From: Coriobacteriia bacterium
Lineage (GTDB): Bacteria; Actinomycetota; Coriobacteriia; Coriobacteriales; UBA8131
Assembly: GCA_009783085.1 (NCBI GenBank)
Contig: WRHU01000006.1
Coordinates: 1-64,000 of the forward strand
Direction of reading: 5' to 3'
Length of the DNA stretch: 64,000 nt
Shown: piece after piece, positions 14,898 to 23,299 of the stretch
Layout of the letters: each line of letters opens with the position of its first letter
How positions within the stretch are numbered: position 1 is the stretch's first letter
Translations under genes and position numbers: made by a program
Notes under the pieces: generated by a model
What the model was told of the DNA's origin: nothing
The model's input: the letters and a program-made list of their open reading frames with translations, nothing else
The model's database searches: none

Positions 14898-16007
14898 TTA
14901 TTCTTTGCCAACCCCCACCCGCCAACGATGATACGCAACAACAAAGGGGTCAAGCTCGCCGTCGGCTAACACACCATCAACATTGCCCGTTTCAACGCCC
15001 GTGCGCACATCTTTAATAAGCTGGTACGGGTACAACACATAGTTACGTATTTGGTTTCCCCACGAAGCCTCGGTTTTGGTGCCACGCAGCTCGGCAAGCT
15101 CGGCATCACGTTTTGCCTGCTCAAGCTCAAAAAGACGGGCACGTAAAATCTTCTTGGCAGCTTCACGGTTTTGTGTCTGGGATTTCTCATTTTGACACGT
15201 CACCACAGTGCCCGTTGGCACGTGCGTAATGCGCACCGCAGAATCCGTAGTATTCACACTTTGCCCGCCAGGACCGCTTGCGCGATACACATCAATACGC
15301 AAATCGCTTTCGTCCATTGCAACTTCAATGTCATCGGGCAACACGGGCAGCACTTCAACACCAGCAAACGTGGTTTGTCTGCGTTTTTTTTCATCAGTGG
15401 GAGAAATACGCACGAGCCGATGCGTGCCCTGCTCTGCTTGGAGCATGCCATAGGCGTTGCGTCCGCTTACGATAAACGTTGCATGGTCAATACCAATGAC
15501 TTCGCCGGCAGGTGCGTCCAGCACCTCAACGCCCCAACCGTGATTTTGAGCATAGCGCATATACATCTTAAAGAGCATATCAGCCCAGTCCTGCGCCTCA
15601 AGCCCACCTTGTCCAGGGTTGACCGAAACTATTGCATCTCCGTGGTCGTATTCACCGGTGAACCATGAGCTCAGCTCAATCGCATCTAGGGCACCAGCAA
15701 GCTCAGTGCAGGCCGCCGCTGCCTCGGCTGCCAAGGTTTCATCGTTTTCCATAAGAGCAAGCTCGTTTGCCGTCTGCGCCTCATCGCACAAGGCAGCGGC
15801 GGCCTCAAAATCGCTAATCTCAGCACGCAAGTCAGCTGCTTGTTTGGAAAGTTTTTGAGCGCGATTTTGGTCGTCCCAAAAACCGGGTTCAGTAAAAATC
15901 TGCTCAAGGTTGGAAAGCTCAGTGCGCTTATCCTCAAGACGCAAATAACTCCGCGCCTCATCAAGGCGCACGCGCAGGGGCTCGAGCTGTTGGCTTATAT
16001 CTTCCAT
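14898..16007 (-). CDS. prfB: Peptide chain release factor 2
   Basis: This factor releases the peptide at UGA and UAA codons. It is 369 residues long with the catalytic GGQ in ASGPGGQSVNTTDSAVRI and the class I fold. There is no in-frame stop or +1 frameshift near codon 25, unlike E. coli prfB: the frame runs straight through SYLRLEDKRTEL. The recognition loop is unusual: RISPTDEKKRRQTTF, that is Ser202-Pro203-Thr204 where RF2 proteins usually have Ser-Pro-Phe. I set the start at ATG 16007 because a TGGTATCAT extended -10 ends seven bases before it, so the mRNA is probably leaderless. ATGs at 16016 and 16034 are alternatives without a Shine-Dalgarno. Confidence 0.93.
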   Translation of the reverse strand: MEDISQQLEPLRVRLDEARSYLRLEDKRTELSNLEQIFTEPGFWDDQNRAQKLSKQAADLRAEISDFEAAAALCDEAQTANELALMENDETLAAEAAAACTELAGALDAIELSSWFTGEYDHGDAIVSVNPGQGGLEAQDWADMLFKMYMRYAQNHGWGVEVLDAPAGEVIGIDHATFIVSGRNAYGMLQAEQGTHRLVRISPTDEKKRRQTTFAGVEVLPVLPDDIEVAMDESDLRIDVYRASGPGGQSVNTTDSAVRITHVPTGTVVTCQNEKSQTQNREAAKKILRARLFELEQAKRDAELAELRGTKTEASWGNQIRNYVLYPYQLIKDVRTGVETGNVDGVLADGELDPFVVAYHRWRVGVGKE

Positions 16008-16014
16008 CTCAAGC

Positions 16015-16023
16015 ATGATACCA
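16015..16023 (-). promoter_or_regulatory. Extended -10 (TGGTATCAT) before prfB
   Basis: The hexamer TATCAT lies seven bases before the start codon, which places the transcription start at or next to the A of ATG. No Shine-Dalgarno is present. This is the arrangement of leaderless actinobacterial genes (TANNNT about seven bases before the start). Confidence 0.5.
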
Positions 16024-16179
16024 TGACGACCCATTCTTGATGCGGTCGTTCATAAGATTGGCACAAGATTTTTGCAAGAGATGCCACAAATTTGACGATG
16101 ACGCCTGCCGAAGCCTCGTACACAAAATCACGCAAAATTCTCGAGGAAAAACAACGTGCAGGAGTACCATCTGGGCGAA

Positions 16180-16815
16180 CTAGCGGATAAGCTCAATGCC
16201 CTCTCGCAACGTGCTCTCATCCAAAGCACCCTGCTGCACAGCAACAAGGCAACCGTCCTTGTCAATAAGAACGGTAGCTGGAATCGCTCGGACGTTGTAC
16301 GCTATAGCCCCCTCTTGCTGCACATCAAAATACACGGGAAAGCTGTATCCTTGCGACTCCACAAATCCAAGTGCATCGCCTTGTGTCTCTTCTTCGTCAA
16401 GCAGGCAAAGCATCACAATCTGGACTTCGCTGCCAAGTTCCTCATACACTGCATTAAACCCAGGCATCTCGCCTTTGCATGGTGGACACCAGCTCGCCCA
16501 AAAGTTCAAAACCACGGGCTTTCCTCGCAGGTCAGAGAGTTTTACCTTCTTGCCCTTGCTGTCGGTCATAACAAAATCAGGTGCAAGCTCAAGCGGAGGG
16601 TCGGCTTCAGCGTTGTTTGCAGCGGAAGCACTATCGTTGCCCTCATCGACCGAGGAGCTTGTCTCATCTGCGCCCTCGGCATTTTGCTCCTGCCCTTCAG
16701 GCACAAACGCATTGTTTGGACTCACATTTTTGCCCAGCAGGGCGTAGGTCACCGAAGCCCCAACGAGAAGCACGACCAAAACGGCTGCCAGAATAATGAC
16801 TTTTTTCTTGTCCAT
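16180..16815 (-). CDS. TlpA/ResA-like membrane thiol-disulfide oxidoreductase
   Basis: The protein is 211 residues: an N-terminal membrane anchor or signal at about 5-24, a Ser/Glu/Asn-rich linker, and a thioredoxin-fold domain from about 75. The redox site is WCPPC in FWASWCPPCKGEMPG, and the cis-proline follows in NVRAIPATVLIDKDG. Such proteins reduce disulfides outside the membrane, for example in cytochrome c haem ligation or in repairing exported proteins. The CcdA-like electron carrier gene lies 85 bases downstream on the same strand, so the two form one pathway. AAAGGA precedes the ATG at 16815 by six bases. Confidence 0.92.
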   Translation of the reverse strand: MDKKKVIILAAVLVVLLVGASVTYALLGKNVSPNNAFVPEGQEQNAEGADETSSSVDEGNDSASAANNAEADPPLELAPDFVMTDSKGKKVKLSDLRGKPVVLNFWASWCPPCKGEMPGFNAVYEELGSEVQIVMLCLLDEEETQGDALGFVESQGYSFPVYFDVQQEGAIAYNVRAIPATVLIDKDGCLVAVQQGALDESTLREGIELIR

Positions 16816-16850
16816 GAAAAATCCTTTCGCCACTGCGTGCACTCAGGCCA

Positions 16851-16890
16851 TCTCAACCCATCTCAGACCATCTCAACTTATCTCAACTCA
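16851..16890. repeat. 10-bp tandem repeat in spacer
   Basis: Four contiguous decamers of the form TCTCAACCCA (variants in the last bases) fill the gap between the TlpA-like gene and ccdA. Confidence 0.7.
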
Positions 16891-16900
16891 CTTTGATCCA

Positions 16901-17566
16901 TCAAACCGCCAGTGCGTGAACAACTCTGTCCATAAGTCCCGTAACCATAAGCAAGCCAACCACAATAAGCAGTACGCCCGAGATTATGTTAATAATCTTA
17001 TAGTTTCGTTTGATGAAGTCAAATGCTCCTTTTATTTGGTCTATGAGCAGGGCGCTTGCAATAAAGGGAATGCCCAAACCGAGAGAAAACACCAGCAACA
17101 TAAACGCTCCCACTACCATGCTTCCTTGCTGCGAAGCCAGCATCAAAGCTGAGCCCAAAAAGGCACCAACACAGGGCGTCCAACCTATGGAAAACACAAT
17201 ACCAAAAAGAATAGATGAAAAAAGGTTCAGGTTTCTGGTATCAGTCTGCCTCCCTATGGTGCGGTTCAAAAAACCAATCTTAATAACGCCGAGAAAATTG
17301 AGTCCAAACACTATAACGATGCAACCAGCCACCACGCCAATAGGAAAACCATATTCAACGAGAAACTTACCCAATGTTCCAGCAAACGCTCCCAGCAGCA
17401 CAAATACCAGGCTAAAGCCTAAGACAAACCCGAAAGCATTAACAAGCGTTGCGCGCGTATCCGCCTTACCAGCGGCAAAAAAGGAAAGATAGGCCGGCAG
17501 CAAAGGCAAAAGGCAGGGCGAAATAAAGGCAATAACTCCCTCTAAAAACACGAGTACATACTGCAT
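16901..17566 (-). CDS. ccdA: CcdA-type thiol-disulfide transporter
   Basis: This is a polytopic membrane protein of 221 residues with six hydrophobic segments. The two redox cysteines are in the conserved places: GVIAFISPCLLPLLPAYLSF near residue 18 and FSIGWTPCVGAFLGSAL near residue 130. It passes electrons from cytoplasmic thioredoxin across the membrane to the TlpA-like protein encoded nearby. The AGGAAATCC stretch before the ATG is a fair ribosome-binding site. On the - strand it is transcribed before the TlpA-like gene, after the tandem-repeat spacer at 17583. Confidence 0.92.
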   Translation of the reverse strand: MQYVLVFLEGVIAFISPCLLPLLPAYLSFFAAGKADTRATLVNAFGFVLGFSLVFVLLGAFAGTLGKFLVEYGFPIGVVAGCIVIVFGLNFLGVIKIGFLNRTIGRQTDTRNLNLFSSILFGIVFSIGWTPCVGAFLGSALMLASQQGSMVVGAFMLLVFSLGLGIPFIASALLIDQIKGAFDFIKRNYKIINIISGVLLIVVGLLMVTGLMDRVVHALAV

Positions 17567-17582
17567 GGATTTCCTGCCTCGC

Positions 17583-17658
17583 CTCTCTAGCGGACACTTA
17601 ACTCTCTAGCGGACACTTAACTCTCTGGCGGACACTTAACTCTCTGGCGGACACTTCC
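17583..17658. repeat. 19-bp tandem repeat, four copies
   Basis: The unit CTCTCTAGCGGACACTTAA is repeated four times without gap. Copies three and four share an A-to-G change, and the last ends in CC. It lies between secA and ccdA. There are no unique spacers, so this is not a CRISPR array. Confidence 0.85.
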
Positions 17659-17725
17659 TAGCCGAGCCACCTCGTCTGATTGAGCTTTGACCAACCCACC
17701 GCCGAGCACGCCTGTCATAAACTCT

Positions 17726-20455
17726 CTAGCCAGCATTCATGCCGTGACATTTTTTATACTTTTTGCCACTGCCACACGGACACAAATCATTGCGTCCTAC
17801 CGTCGCATACGGGTCATTTTTGTCCTTGACAACCGTTGCCGTTTTGCGCTGTGCTTGGCCAGAAACAGCCTGCATTTGTGCAGCAGCACGTGCCTCGTCC
17901 ATAAGAGAAGAGCCCTCACTCGGGTCAGACGGCCCAGAATACTGTGCGCTACTCAGTTGCTCGGAGGATTCCTCCTCTTGTATAACCTGAATACGCAAAA
18001 TGGTACGCAAGTAATCCTCATACATGGTGTTGCGCAACTCACCAAACGCAGCGTGCGCTTCGCTTTTATACTCAGTAAGTGGGTCACGTTGTCCCATAGC
18101 ACGCAGGCCAATACCCATCTTGAGATAGTCCATCTCTTGCATGTGGTTCATCCAGCGATTATCCATAATGCGGAGCATAACCTGAGCCTCAAGCTTGCGC
18201 AGCTGCTCAGTGCCAATAACTTCCTCTTTTTTAACAAACGCCTGCTCAATATGCTTGAGCAAAGCAGGTTCAAAATCCTGCTCTCGGTTGTAATCCTCAA
18301 TAAGATTGTGCGGGTCAAAGTCCTCAATGCCCGTAAGCTCCTCAAGCCACTTGCTCAAGCCCTCCCAATCCCAGTCGTCAATAACTCCATCGCAGTATTC
18401 AGACATGGCTCGCTCGACAGTTTCTTCCATAATGTCAAGCGCACGATCGTGAATATCCTTGCCGTCCAAAATAGCATTGCGCTCCTTATAGATGGCATCA
18501 CGCTGAAGATTCATCACATCGTCATACTCCAAAACGTGTTTACGAGAATCAAAGTGCATCGCCTCAACTTGCCGCTGCGCACCCTCGATAGCCTTGGTAA
18601 CCATCGAGCTTTCAATGGGCGTTTCCTCGTCCATATCGGTGCGAGCCATGAGCCCAGCAATACGATCCATGCGTGAGCCGCCAAACAGGCGCATAAGGTC
18701 ATCTTCAAGAGAGAGATAAAACTGCGTGCAGCCAGGGTCACCTTGACGGCCAGAACGTCCACGAAGCTGATTATCAATACGGCGCGACTCATGACGCTCG
18801 GTACCGATAACCGCCAAACCACCCGCCTTTACCACCAGCTCGTGTTCGGCAGCGCAGGTACCTTTTGCCTGATCAAGCGCACGGTTGCGAAGCGTATCGC
18901 TTATCTCCTCCTCGTCAATTCCTTGGCCTAACAAAAGCTCCTCAGCCAAAAACTCAGGATTACCACCGAGCAAAATATCAGTACCACGACCCGCCATATT
19001 GGTTGCAATAGTCACCGCACCAGCACGTCCAGCCTGTGCAACAATATGCGCCTCTCGCTCGTGGTGCTTAGCATTTAGCACCTCATGCGGAATACCACGC
19101 TTTTCGAGCAAGCGCGAAAGCTTTTCGGAGTTCTCGATAGAAACCGTACCCACCAACGAGGGTTGCCCCGCGTGGTGACGCCTGGCAATGTCGTCGGCAA
19201 CGGCAGAGTACTTGGAGTCAATGGTGCGATAAATAAGGTCAACTTGGTCATCACGAGCAACGGGACGGTTAGGAGGAATTGCCATAACGGGAAGCTTGTA
19301 AATCTGACGAAACTCAGAGTCCTCCGTCATAGCAGTACCGGTCATGCCGCTGAGTTTTTTATACAAACGGAAATAGTTTTGTAGCGTAATGGTCGCAAGC
19401 GTTTGGTTCTCCTCACGCACCAACACTCGCTCTTTTGCCTCAAGTGCTTGGTGCAGGCCCTCGCTGTAACGGCGACCTTCCATAATGCGTCCCGTAAACT
19501 CATCAACAATTTTTACTTCTCCGTCGATAACTACATAATCAACGTCCTTTTTGAACAGGAACTGGGCACGCAAAGCTTGTTGGAGATGATTGACCAGCTG
19601 CCCCGACGGATCAGCATACAAGTCATCGAGAGAAAGCAGTGTTTCAATCTTATGAAGTCCGCCCTCGGTGGCATAAATAGTGCGCTTTGCCTCATCTTTC
19701 ACAAAGTCTGCACCCTCCCGCATATTGGGAATTGCACGAGCAAAACGGTTGTAGGTGTCTGCTGCGCGCGTGCCAATGCCGCTGATAATAAGCGGGGTAC
19801 GAGCCTCGTCGATAAGAATGGAGTCAACCTCATCAACAATGGCATAGGCGTGTCCACGCTGCACACGGTCGCTTGCGCGGTTGACCATGTTGTCGCGCAG
19901 ATAGTCAAAACCAAACTCCGCATTAGTTCCATAGGTGATGTCGGCAGCGTAGGAGGGCAGCTTGCTTTCTGGCCTCATGCCAGATTGGATAAGCCCAACG
20001 TCCATGCCGAGAAAACGGTAAATGCGCCCCATCCACTCGCTATCGCGCTTGGCAAGGTAGTCATTGACGGTAACAATATGCACGCCCGTGCTTGGAATAG
20101 CATTGAGATAGCCAGCCAGCGTTGAAACAAGCGTCTTACCTTCACCCGTTTTCATCTCAGCGATTTGTCCGGCGTTAAGCGCCATGCCGCCCACAAGCTG
20201 CACGTCAAAGTGGCGCATACCAAGCGCACGTACCGATGCCTCACGCACCGTTGCAAAGGCCTCCGGCAAAAGGCTCTCAAGAGATTCCTTTGCTTCATGG
20301 CGCTTGCGAAACGCAGCAGTTTGTGCCTGCAATTCCTCGTCTGAGCGTGCCTGCATTTTGGGCTCAAGCTCGTTAATCTCATTTACGATGCCTTCGAACT
20401 TCTTAAGTTGCTTGCCCTCGCCCGTGCTGAGGAGCTTTTCAAAAATCCCTGCCAT
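17726..20455 (-). CDS. secA: Preprotein translocase ATPase SecA
   Basis: This is the motor of the Sec export path, pushing unfolded preproteins through SecYEG. It has 909 residues, a normal length. Visible are Walker A (AEMKTGEGKTLVSTL), the DEAD-like box (YAIVDEVDSILIDEARTPLI), the preprotein cross-linking domain, the second helicase half with NMAGRGTDILLGGNPEFLAEE and GRSGRQGDPG, and the C-terminal SEC-C zinc motif CPCGSGKKYKKCHG. AAGGAA precedes the ATG. secY lies in the same window, in the ribosomal cluster. No second SecA is visible here. Confidence 0.98.
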   Translation of the reverse strand: MAGIFEKLLSTGEGKQLKKFEGIVNEINELEPKMQARSDEELQAQTAAFRKRHEAKESLESLLPEAFATVREASVRALGMRHFDVQLVGGMALNAGQIAEMKTGEGKTLVSTLAGYLNAIPSTGVHIVTVNDYLAKRDSEWMGRIYRFLGMDVGLIQSGMRPESKLPSYAADITYGTNAEFGFDYLRDNMVNRASDRVQRGHAYAIVDEVDSILIDEARTPLIISGIGTRAADTYNRFARAIPNMREGADFVKDEAKRTIYATEGGLHKIETLLSLDDLYADPSGQLVNHLQQALRAQFLFKKDVDYVVIDGEVKIVDEFTGRIMEGRRYSEGLHQALEAKERVLVREENQTLATITLQNYFRLYKKLSGMTGTAMTEDSEFRQIYKLPVMAIPPNRPVARDDQVDLIYRTIDSKYSAVADDIARRHHAGQPSLVGTVSIENSEKLSRLLEKRGIPHEVLNAKHHEREAHIVAQAGRAGAVTIATNMAGRGTDILLGGNPEFLAEELLLGQGIDEEEISDTLRNRALDQAKGTCAAEHELVVKAGGLAVIGTERHESRRIDNQLRGRSGRQGDPGCTQFYLSLEDDLMRLFGGSRMDRIAGLMARTDMDEETPIESSMVTKAIEGAQRQVEAMHFDSRKHVLEYDDVMNLQRDAIYKERNAILDGKDIHDRALDIMEETVERAMSEYCDGVIDDWDWEGLSKWLEELTGIEDFDPHNLIEDYNREQDFEPALLKHIEQAFVKKEEVIGTEQLRKLEAQVMLRIMDNRWMNHMQEMDYLKMGIGLRAMGQRDPLTEYKSEAHAAFGELRNTMYEDYLRTILRIQVIQEEESSEQLSSAQYSGPSDPSEGSSLMDEARAAAQMQAVSGQAQRKTATVVKDKNDPYATVGRNDLCPCGSGKKYKKCHGMNAG

Positions 20456-20516
20456 TGAGTTTCCTTACTGATAGATAATTAACTCCTATAAGGATACATT
20501 ATAGTCTGCAGCGAAA

Positions 20517-21284
20517 CTACCAGACCCGAGCAACAGTTGCAACACGGATTTCGACCTTTTGGGGAGGGTTTTGAGCAGCCCCCGCCAGCTTGAGAGCACC
20601 TGCTGCTGCATTGAGCGTGGCACCCGTGGTAAAGACATCGTCTATGAGAATAAGTCTGATTTCTGAACGTGCGAACAAGGAGAGCGGGAGAGCTTTTACG
20701 CGAAACGCTCCCGCAAGATTTTGAAAACGTGCCTCTCTGCCTAAGTTTCGCTGATCGTCGGTCGCGGCTTTTTCGAGCAGGCTTAAAAGAGGAAGGCTTA
20801 TTTTTGGAGCAAGGAGTGTTGCAATCTGCTCAATATGGTCAAAACCACGCTTTCGTTGTGCGCTGGGCTGGGCGGGAATAAAAGTAAGTGCGTCTGCCCA
20901 CATAAGCCAAGCAGGCGGAAGAGCCGCCGCAAGGCATGAGGCGAGCAAGCACGCAACGCGGCGCTCACCTTGGTCTTTATAGCCCCTGATGAGCCGTCCA
21001 ACGGTTTCGTCGAAGCTCAGCGCACAGACCGCCGCATCAAAGTTGAAGAATTCTGGCCCTGTTCTGCTATAACACTCCGTACAGATGAGTTTTCCATAGG
21101 GCGCACCACACCGTTGGCAAGCAGTGGCTGAGTCAATCCACATCAGCCTGCTTGCGCATGCCGTGCACAACAAAACTCCCCGTTTTTCGCAGCCCAAACA
21201 GCGGGTAGGATACACCAGCTCAAGCAGGTTATCGATGGTCTGCTGGGCAGTGCTGGAGCTGTTTGTTAGCGTTTGGGCGCACAT
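20517..21284 (-). CDS. comF: ComF family protein
   Basis: The 255-residue protein has an N-terminal zinc-binding part with three Cys pairs (CLGCEKRGVLLCTAC, CQRCGAPYGKLICTEC) and a C-terminal phosphoribosyltransferase-like domain with LILIDDVFTTGATLNAAAG. ComF-type proteins are needed for DNA uptake in competent bacteria, probably pulling single-stranded DNA in the cytoplasm. No other competence gene is adjacent. I take ATG 21284 because TGC-TAGAGT stands seven bases before it, suggesting a leaderless mRNA; a GTG at 21293 is the alternative. Neither has a Shine-Dalgarno. A sequence element shared with the rpsF-ssb upstream region lies at 21341-21383. Confidence 0.9.
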   Translation of the reverse strand: MCAQTLTNSSSTAQQTIDNLLELVYPTRCLGCEKRGVLLCTACASRLMWIDSATACQRCGAPYGKLICTECYSRTGPEFFNFDAAVCALSFDETVGRLIRGYKDQGERRVACLLASCLAAALPPAWLMWADALTFIPAQPSAQRKRGFDHIEQIATLLAPKISLPLLSLLEKAATDDQRNLGREARFQNLAGAFRVKALPLSLFARSEIRLILIDDVFTTGATLNAAAGALKLAGAAQNPPQKVEIRVATVARVW

Positions 21285-21340
21285 AGCAAGCACTCTAGCA
21301 CGAGATTCTGTACGGACTCTGTACGGATTCTTAACCCAGC

Positions 21341-21383
21341 CTGTATTTTTTCTTACTTTTTTATTAGCTGGTTCTTACTTTGG
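21341..21383. repeat. Dispersed element, copy A (upstream of comF)
   Basis: CTGTATTTTTTCTTAC, then TTTTTTATTAGCTGGTTC and TTACTTTGG. It matches 44411-44464 nearly base for base, apart from an 11-base gap. Two CCGTACAGA units (- strand) stand between it and comF. Confidence 0.75.
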
Positions 21384-21424
21384 CAAAGGGGGCGTTGGAC
21401 AGGTGGACAAAGGAGACGGCTTGG

Positions 21425-22711
21425 CTAGCGACCTGCGCCATCAACTCCGTCCTCGGTAATAATCCCGGTAATAAGTTCAGCGGGGGTTATGTCAAAGCAG
21501 GGGTTATAAATCTGAACACCAGAGGGCGTGGTGGCAAACCAAGCATCAAAGGCGTATGCACCGCCTTTGCGCTCAAGAGCAAGCTGCTGACCGTTACGCA
21601 GCGTTAGTTCGCATAAGCCAGCTTCTGTGAGTATGTCAAAGGCGGTTGTTTGTTGGGCGTTTTGTGGCAAGATAACCCCCGTTGCGGTAAAGCCTGCAAG
21701 TTCTCGAGGGTCGCGCTGCTCAATATCTACCTCTGCGCCCGTTTTAGTTTCTGCGTCAATGGTAGAACTTGGCGCACACACGTAAAAAGGAATGTTGTGG
21801 TGTTTTGCCAAAATCGCTAGGCTCAAGGTTCCAATCTTGTTTGCCACGTCTCCATTGGCACAGATGCGGTCTGCTCCCACAAACACGGCATCAACCCAGC
21901 CCTTTGCCATAACCGAGGCAGCCATGCTGTCAGAAATAAGCGTGTAGGGCACACCAGCAGTCGCTAACTCCCAAGCCGTTAGCCGGGAACCCTGATTAAC
22001 GGGGCGGGTTTCGCACACCCAAACGTGCTCAAGTTTTTCCTGTGCGCTGGCGGTGTAGACAACTCCCAGCGCCGTACCAATAGAGCCCGTTGCCAAAGCC
22101 CCCGTATTGCAAATAGTAAGAACTTTTGCGCCTTTCTTAAGCAGGGTGGCACCCGCCTTACCAATGGCCTTGCAGTGCGCCTCATCAGTTTTGGCTATGC
22201 TCAAGGCGTGTTTTAACACAGCTTCTTTGAGCTCATCAAGAGAGCTCGTTTTTGGAGCAGCTTTGGCAACAAACTCGTGTGCAAATACAACAAGCCTTTG
22301 TGCCTCTCGCTGCAAGTTTACCGCCGTGGGACGTGCAGAGGCTATGCGTTCGGCTGCCGTTTCAAGAGCGACCAAATAGCCCTGAGGTTCTGTTTCGGTA
22401 CATTCATTAAAACTCCACACAGCCAGCGCCAAACCAGCAGCAATTCCTAGGGCTGGGGCTCCTCGTACGGCAAGAGTCTTGATAGCAGTTTCTACCGCTT
22501 CAAGCGTGCGACAACACAGAACATCGCCTTGCATAGGCAGGCGTGTTTGGTCGATAATGCGTACTTCCGCCACCCCGCTCGTGGCATCGCGTTCAAACCA
22601 GATGGCTTTAGGGAGCGCATCGAGATTGACTTTGGAAACCGAACTTTCTGCTTGCGGAGCTGCTATGTTGCCCACGGCTGGCTCTTCGCTTATGGCTGAC
22701 TCGTCGTTCAT
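21425..22711 (-). CDS. mtnA: S-methyl-5-thioribose-1-phosphate isomerase
   Basis: This enzyme converts 5-methylthioribose-1-phosphate to methylthioribulose-1-phosphate in methionine salvage. Motifs include VRGAPALGIAAGLALA, ICNTGALATGSIGTALGVV (catalytic Cys), ETRPVNQGSRLTAWEL, and VFVGADRICANGDVANKIGT with the catalytic Asp. At 428 residues it is longer than the usual 340-360, through an N-terminal extension of about 30 residues and looser loops. Its ATG follows the yajQ stop by two bases. Related translation-factor eIF2B subunits and ribose-1,5-bisphosphate isomerases share the fold, but these motifs favour MtnA. No other salvage gene is in the window. Confidence 0.93.
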   Translation of the reverse strand: MNDESAISEEPAVGNIAAPQAESSVSKVNLDALPKAIWFERDATSGVAEVRIIDQTRLPMQGDVLCCRTLEAVETAIKTLAVRGAPALGIAAGLALAVWSFNECTETEPQGYLVALETAAERIASARPTAVNLQREAQRLVVFAHEFVAKAAPKTSSLDELKEAVLKHALSIAKTDEAHCKAIGKAGATLLKKGAKVLTICNTGALATGSIGTALGVVYTASAQEKLEHVWVCETRPVNQGSRLTAWELATAGVPYTLISDSMAASVMAKGWVDAVFVGADRICANGDVANKIGTLSLAILAKHHNIPFYVCAPSSTIDAETKTGAEVDIEQRDPRELAGFTATGVILPQNAQQTTAFDILTEAGLCELTLRNGQQLALERKGGAYAFDAWFATTPSGVQIYNPCFDITPAELITGIITEDGVDGAGR

Positions 22712-22713
22712 GC

Positions 22714-23214
22714 TTAGCGATAATTCACAAACTGAAGGGGCTGACCGTAGTCCTTCTCTTTCAAAAAGTTGATAACCTCTTGCAGGGTGTCACGCGATGG
22801 CGACGAAGCCCTGAGCTTGTCCCCCTCAATTTGAACTTTGAGATTTTTGTACTTCTCAGCCTTGATGTCTTTGTTAATTTTTGAGGCAGTATCTTTGTCG
22901 ATACCTGCAATAACGTCGCCAAAAAAGCGTACCGACATACCCGTAGCAGCCTGAGGCTCAGACCAACGCAGTGCCTTGAGGTCTATCTTGCGGTGCACCA
23001 GCTTACTGTTAAGCACGTCAATGACCTGCTTGCCCACAAAATCGCTCGGCGCATTAAGCGTAAAACGCCCCGCTCCCTTATCAAGCTCCAGCGTAGCACC
23101 ACAATCCTTAAGGTCGTAGCGTTGCGTAAGCTCCTTGCGCGCCTGCTGATACGCGTTGTCAATTTCTTGCATATCAACTTCTGAAACGATGTCAAAACTA
23201 TTGTCTTTTGCCAT
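22714..23214 (-). CDS. yajQ: YajQ family nucleotide-binding protein
   Basis: The 166-residue protein matches YajQ from end to end: MAKDNSFDIVSEVDMQEIDNA at the start (shown split: MAKDNSFDIVSEV, DMQEIDNA), RYDLKDCGATLEL, and the terminal block KEKDYGQPLQFVNYR. Family members bind nucleotides, and cyclic di-GMP binding has been shown for some. Two ferredoxin-like halves are expected. AGGAG stands before the ATG. It is directly upstream of mtnA with a two-base gap. Confidence 0.95.
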   Translation of the reverse strand: MAKDNSFDIVSEVDMQEIDNAYQQARKELTQRYDLKDCGATLELDKGAGRFTLNAPSDFVGKQVIDVLNSKLVHRKIDLKALRWSEPQAATGMSVRFFGDVIAGIDKDTASKINKDIKAEKYKNLKVQIEGDKLRASSPSRDTLQEVINFLKEKDYGQPLQFVNYR

Positions 23215-23299
23215 TATTCTCCTACTTTCTTATCATTGCAGAGTATATTCTGCGCACTCTCGCATATTGCAGCGTAGCTAAGTTACCTATCTAAGCTAC

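Noticed and set aside
15930-15960. Programmed +1 frameshift in prfB
   Set aside because: The frame continues without a stop through the region where other prfB genes have CUU-UGA; no slippery site is present.
17583-17658. CRISPR array
   Set aside because: The 19-bp units abut each other without unique spacers, and no cas gene is in the window.
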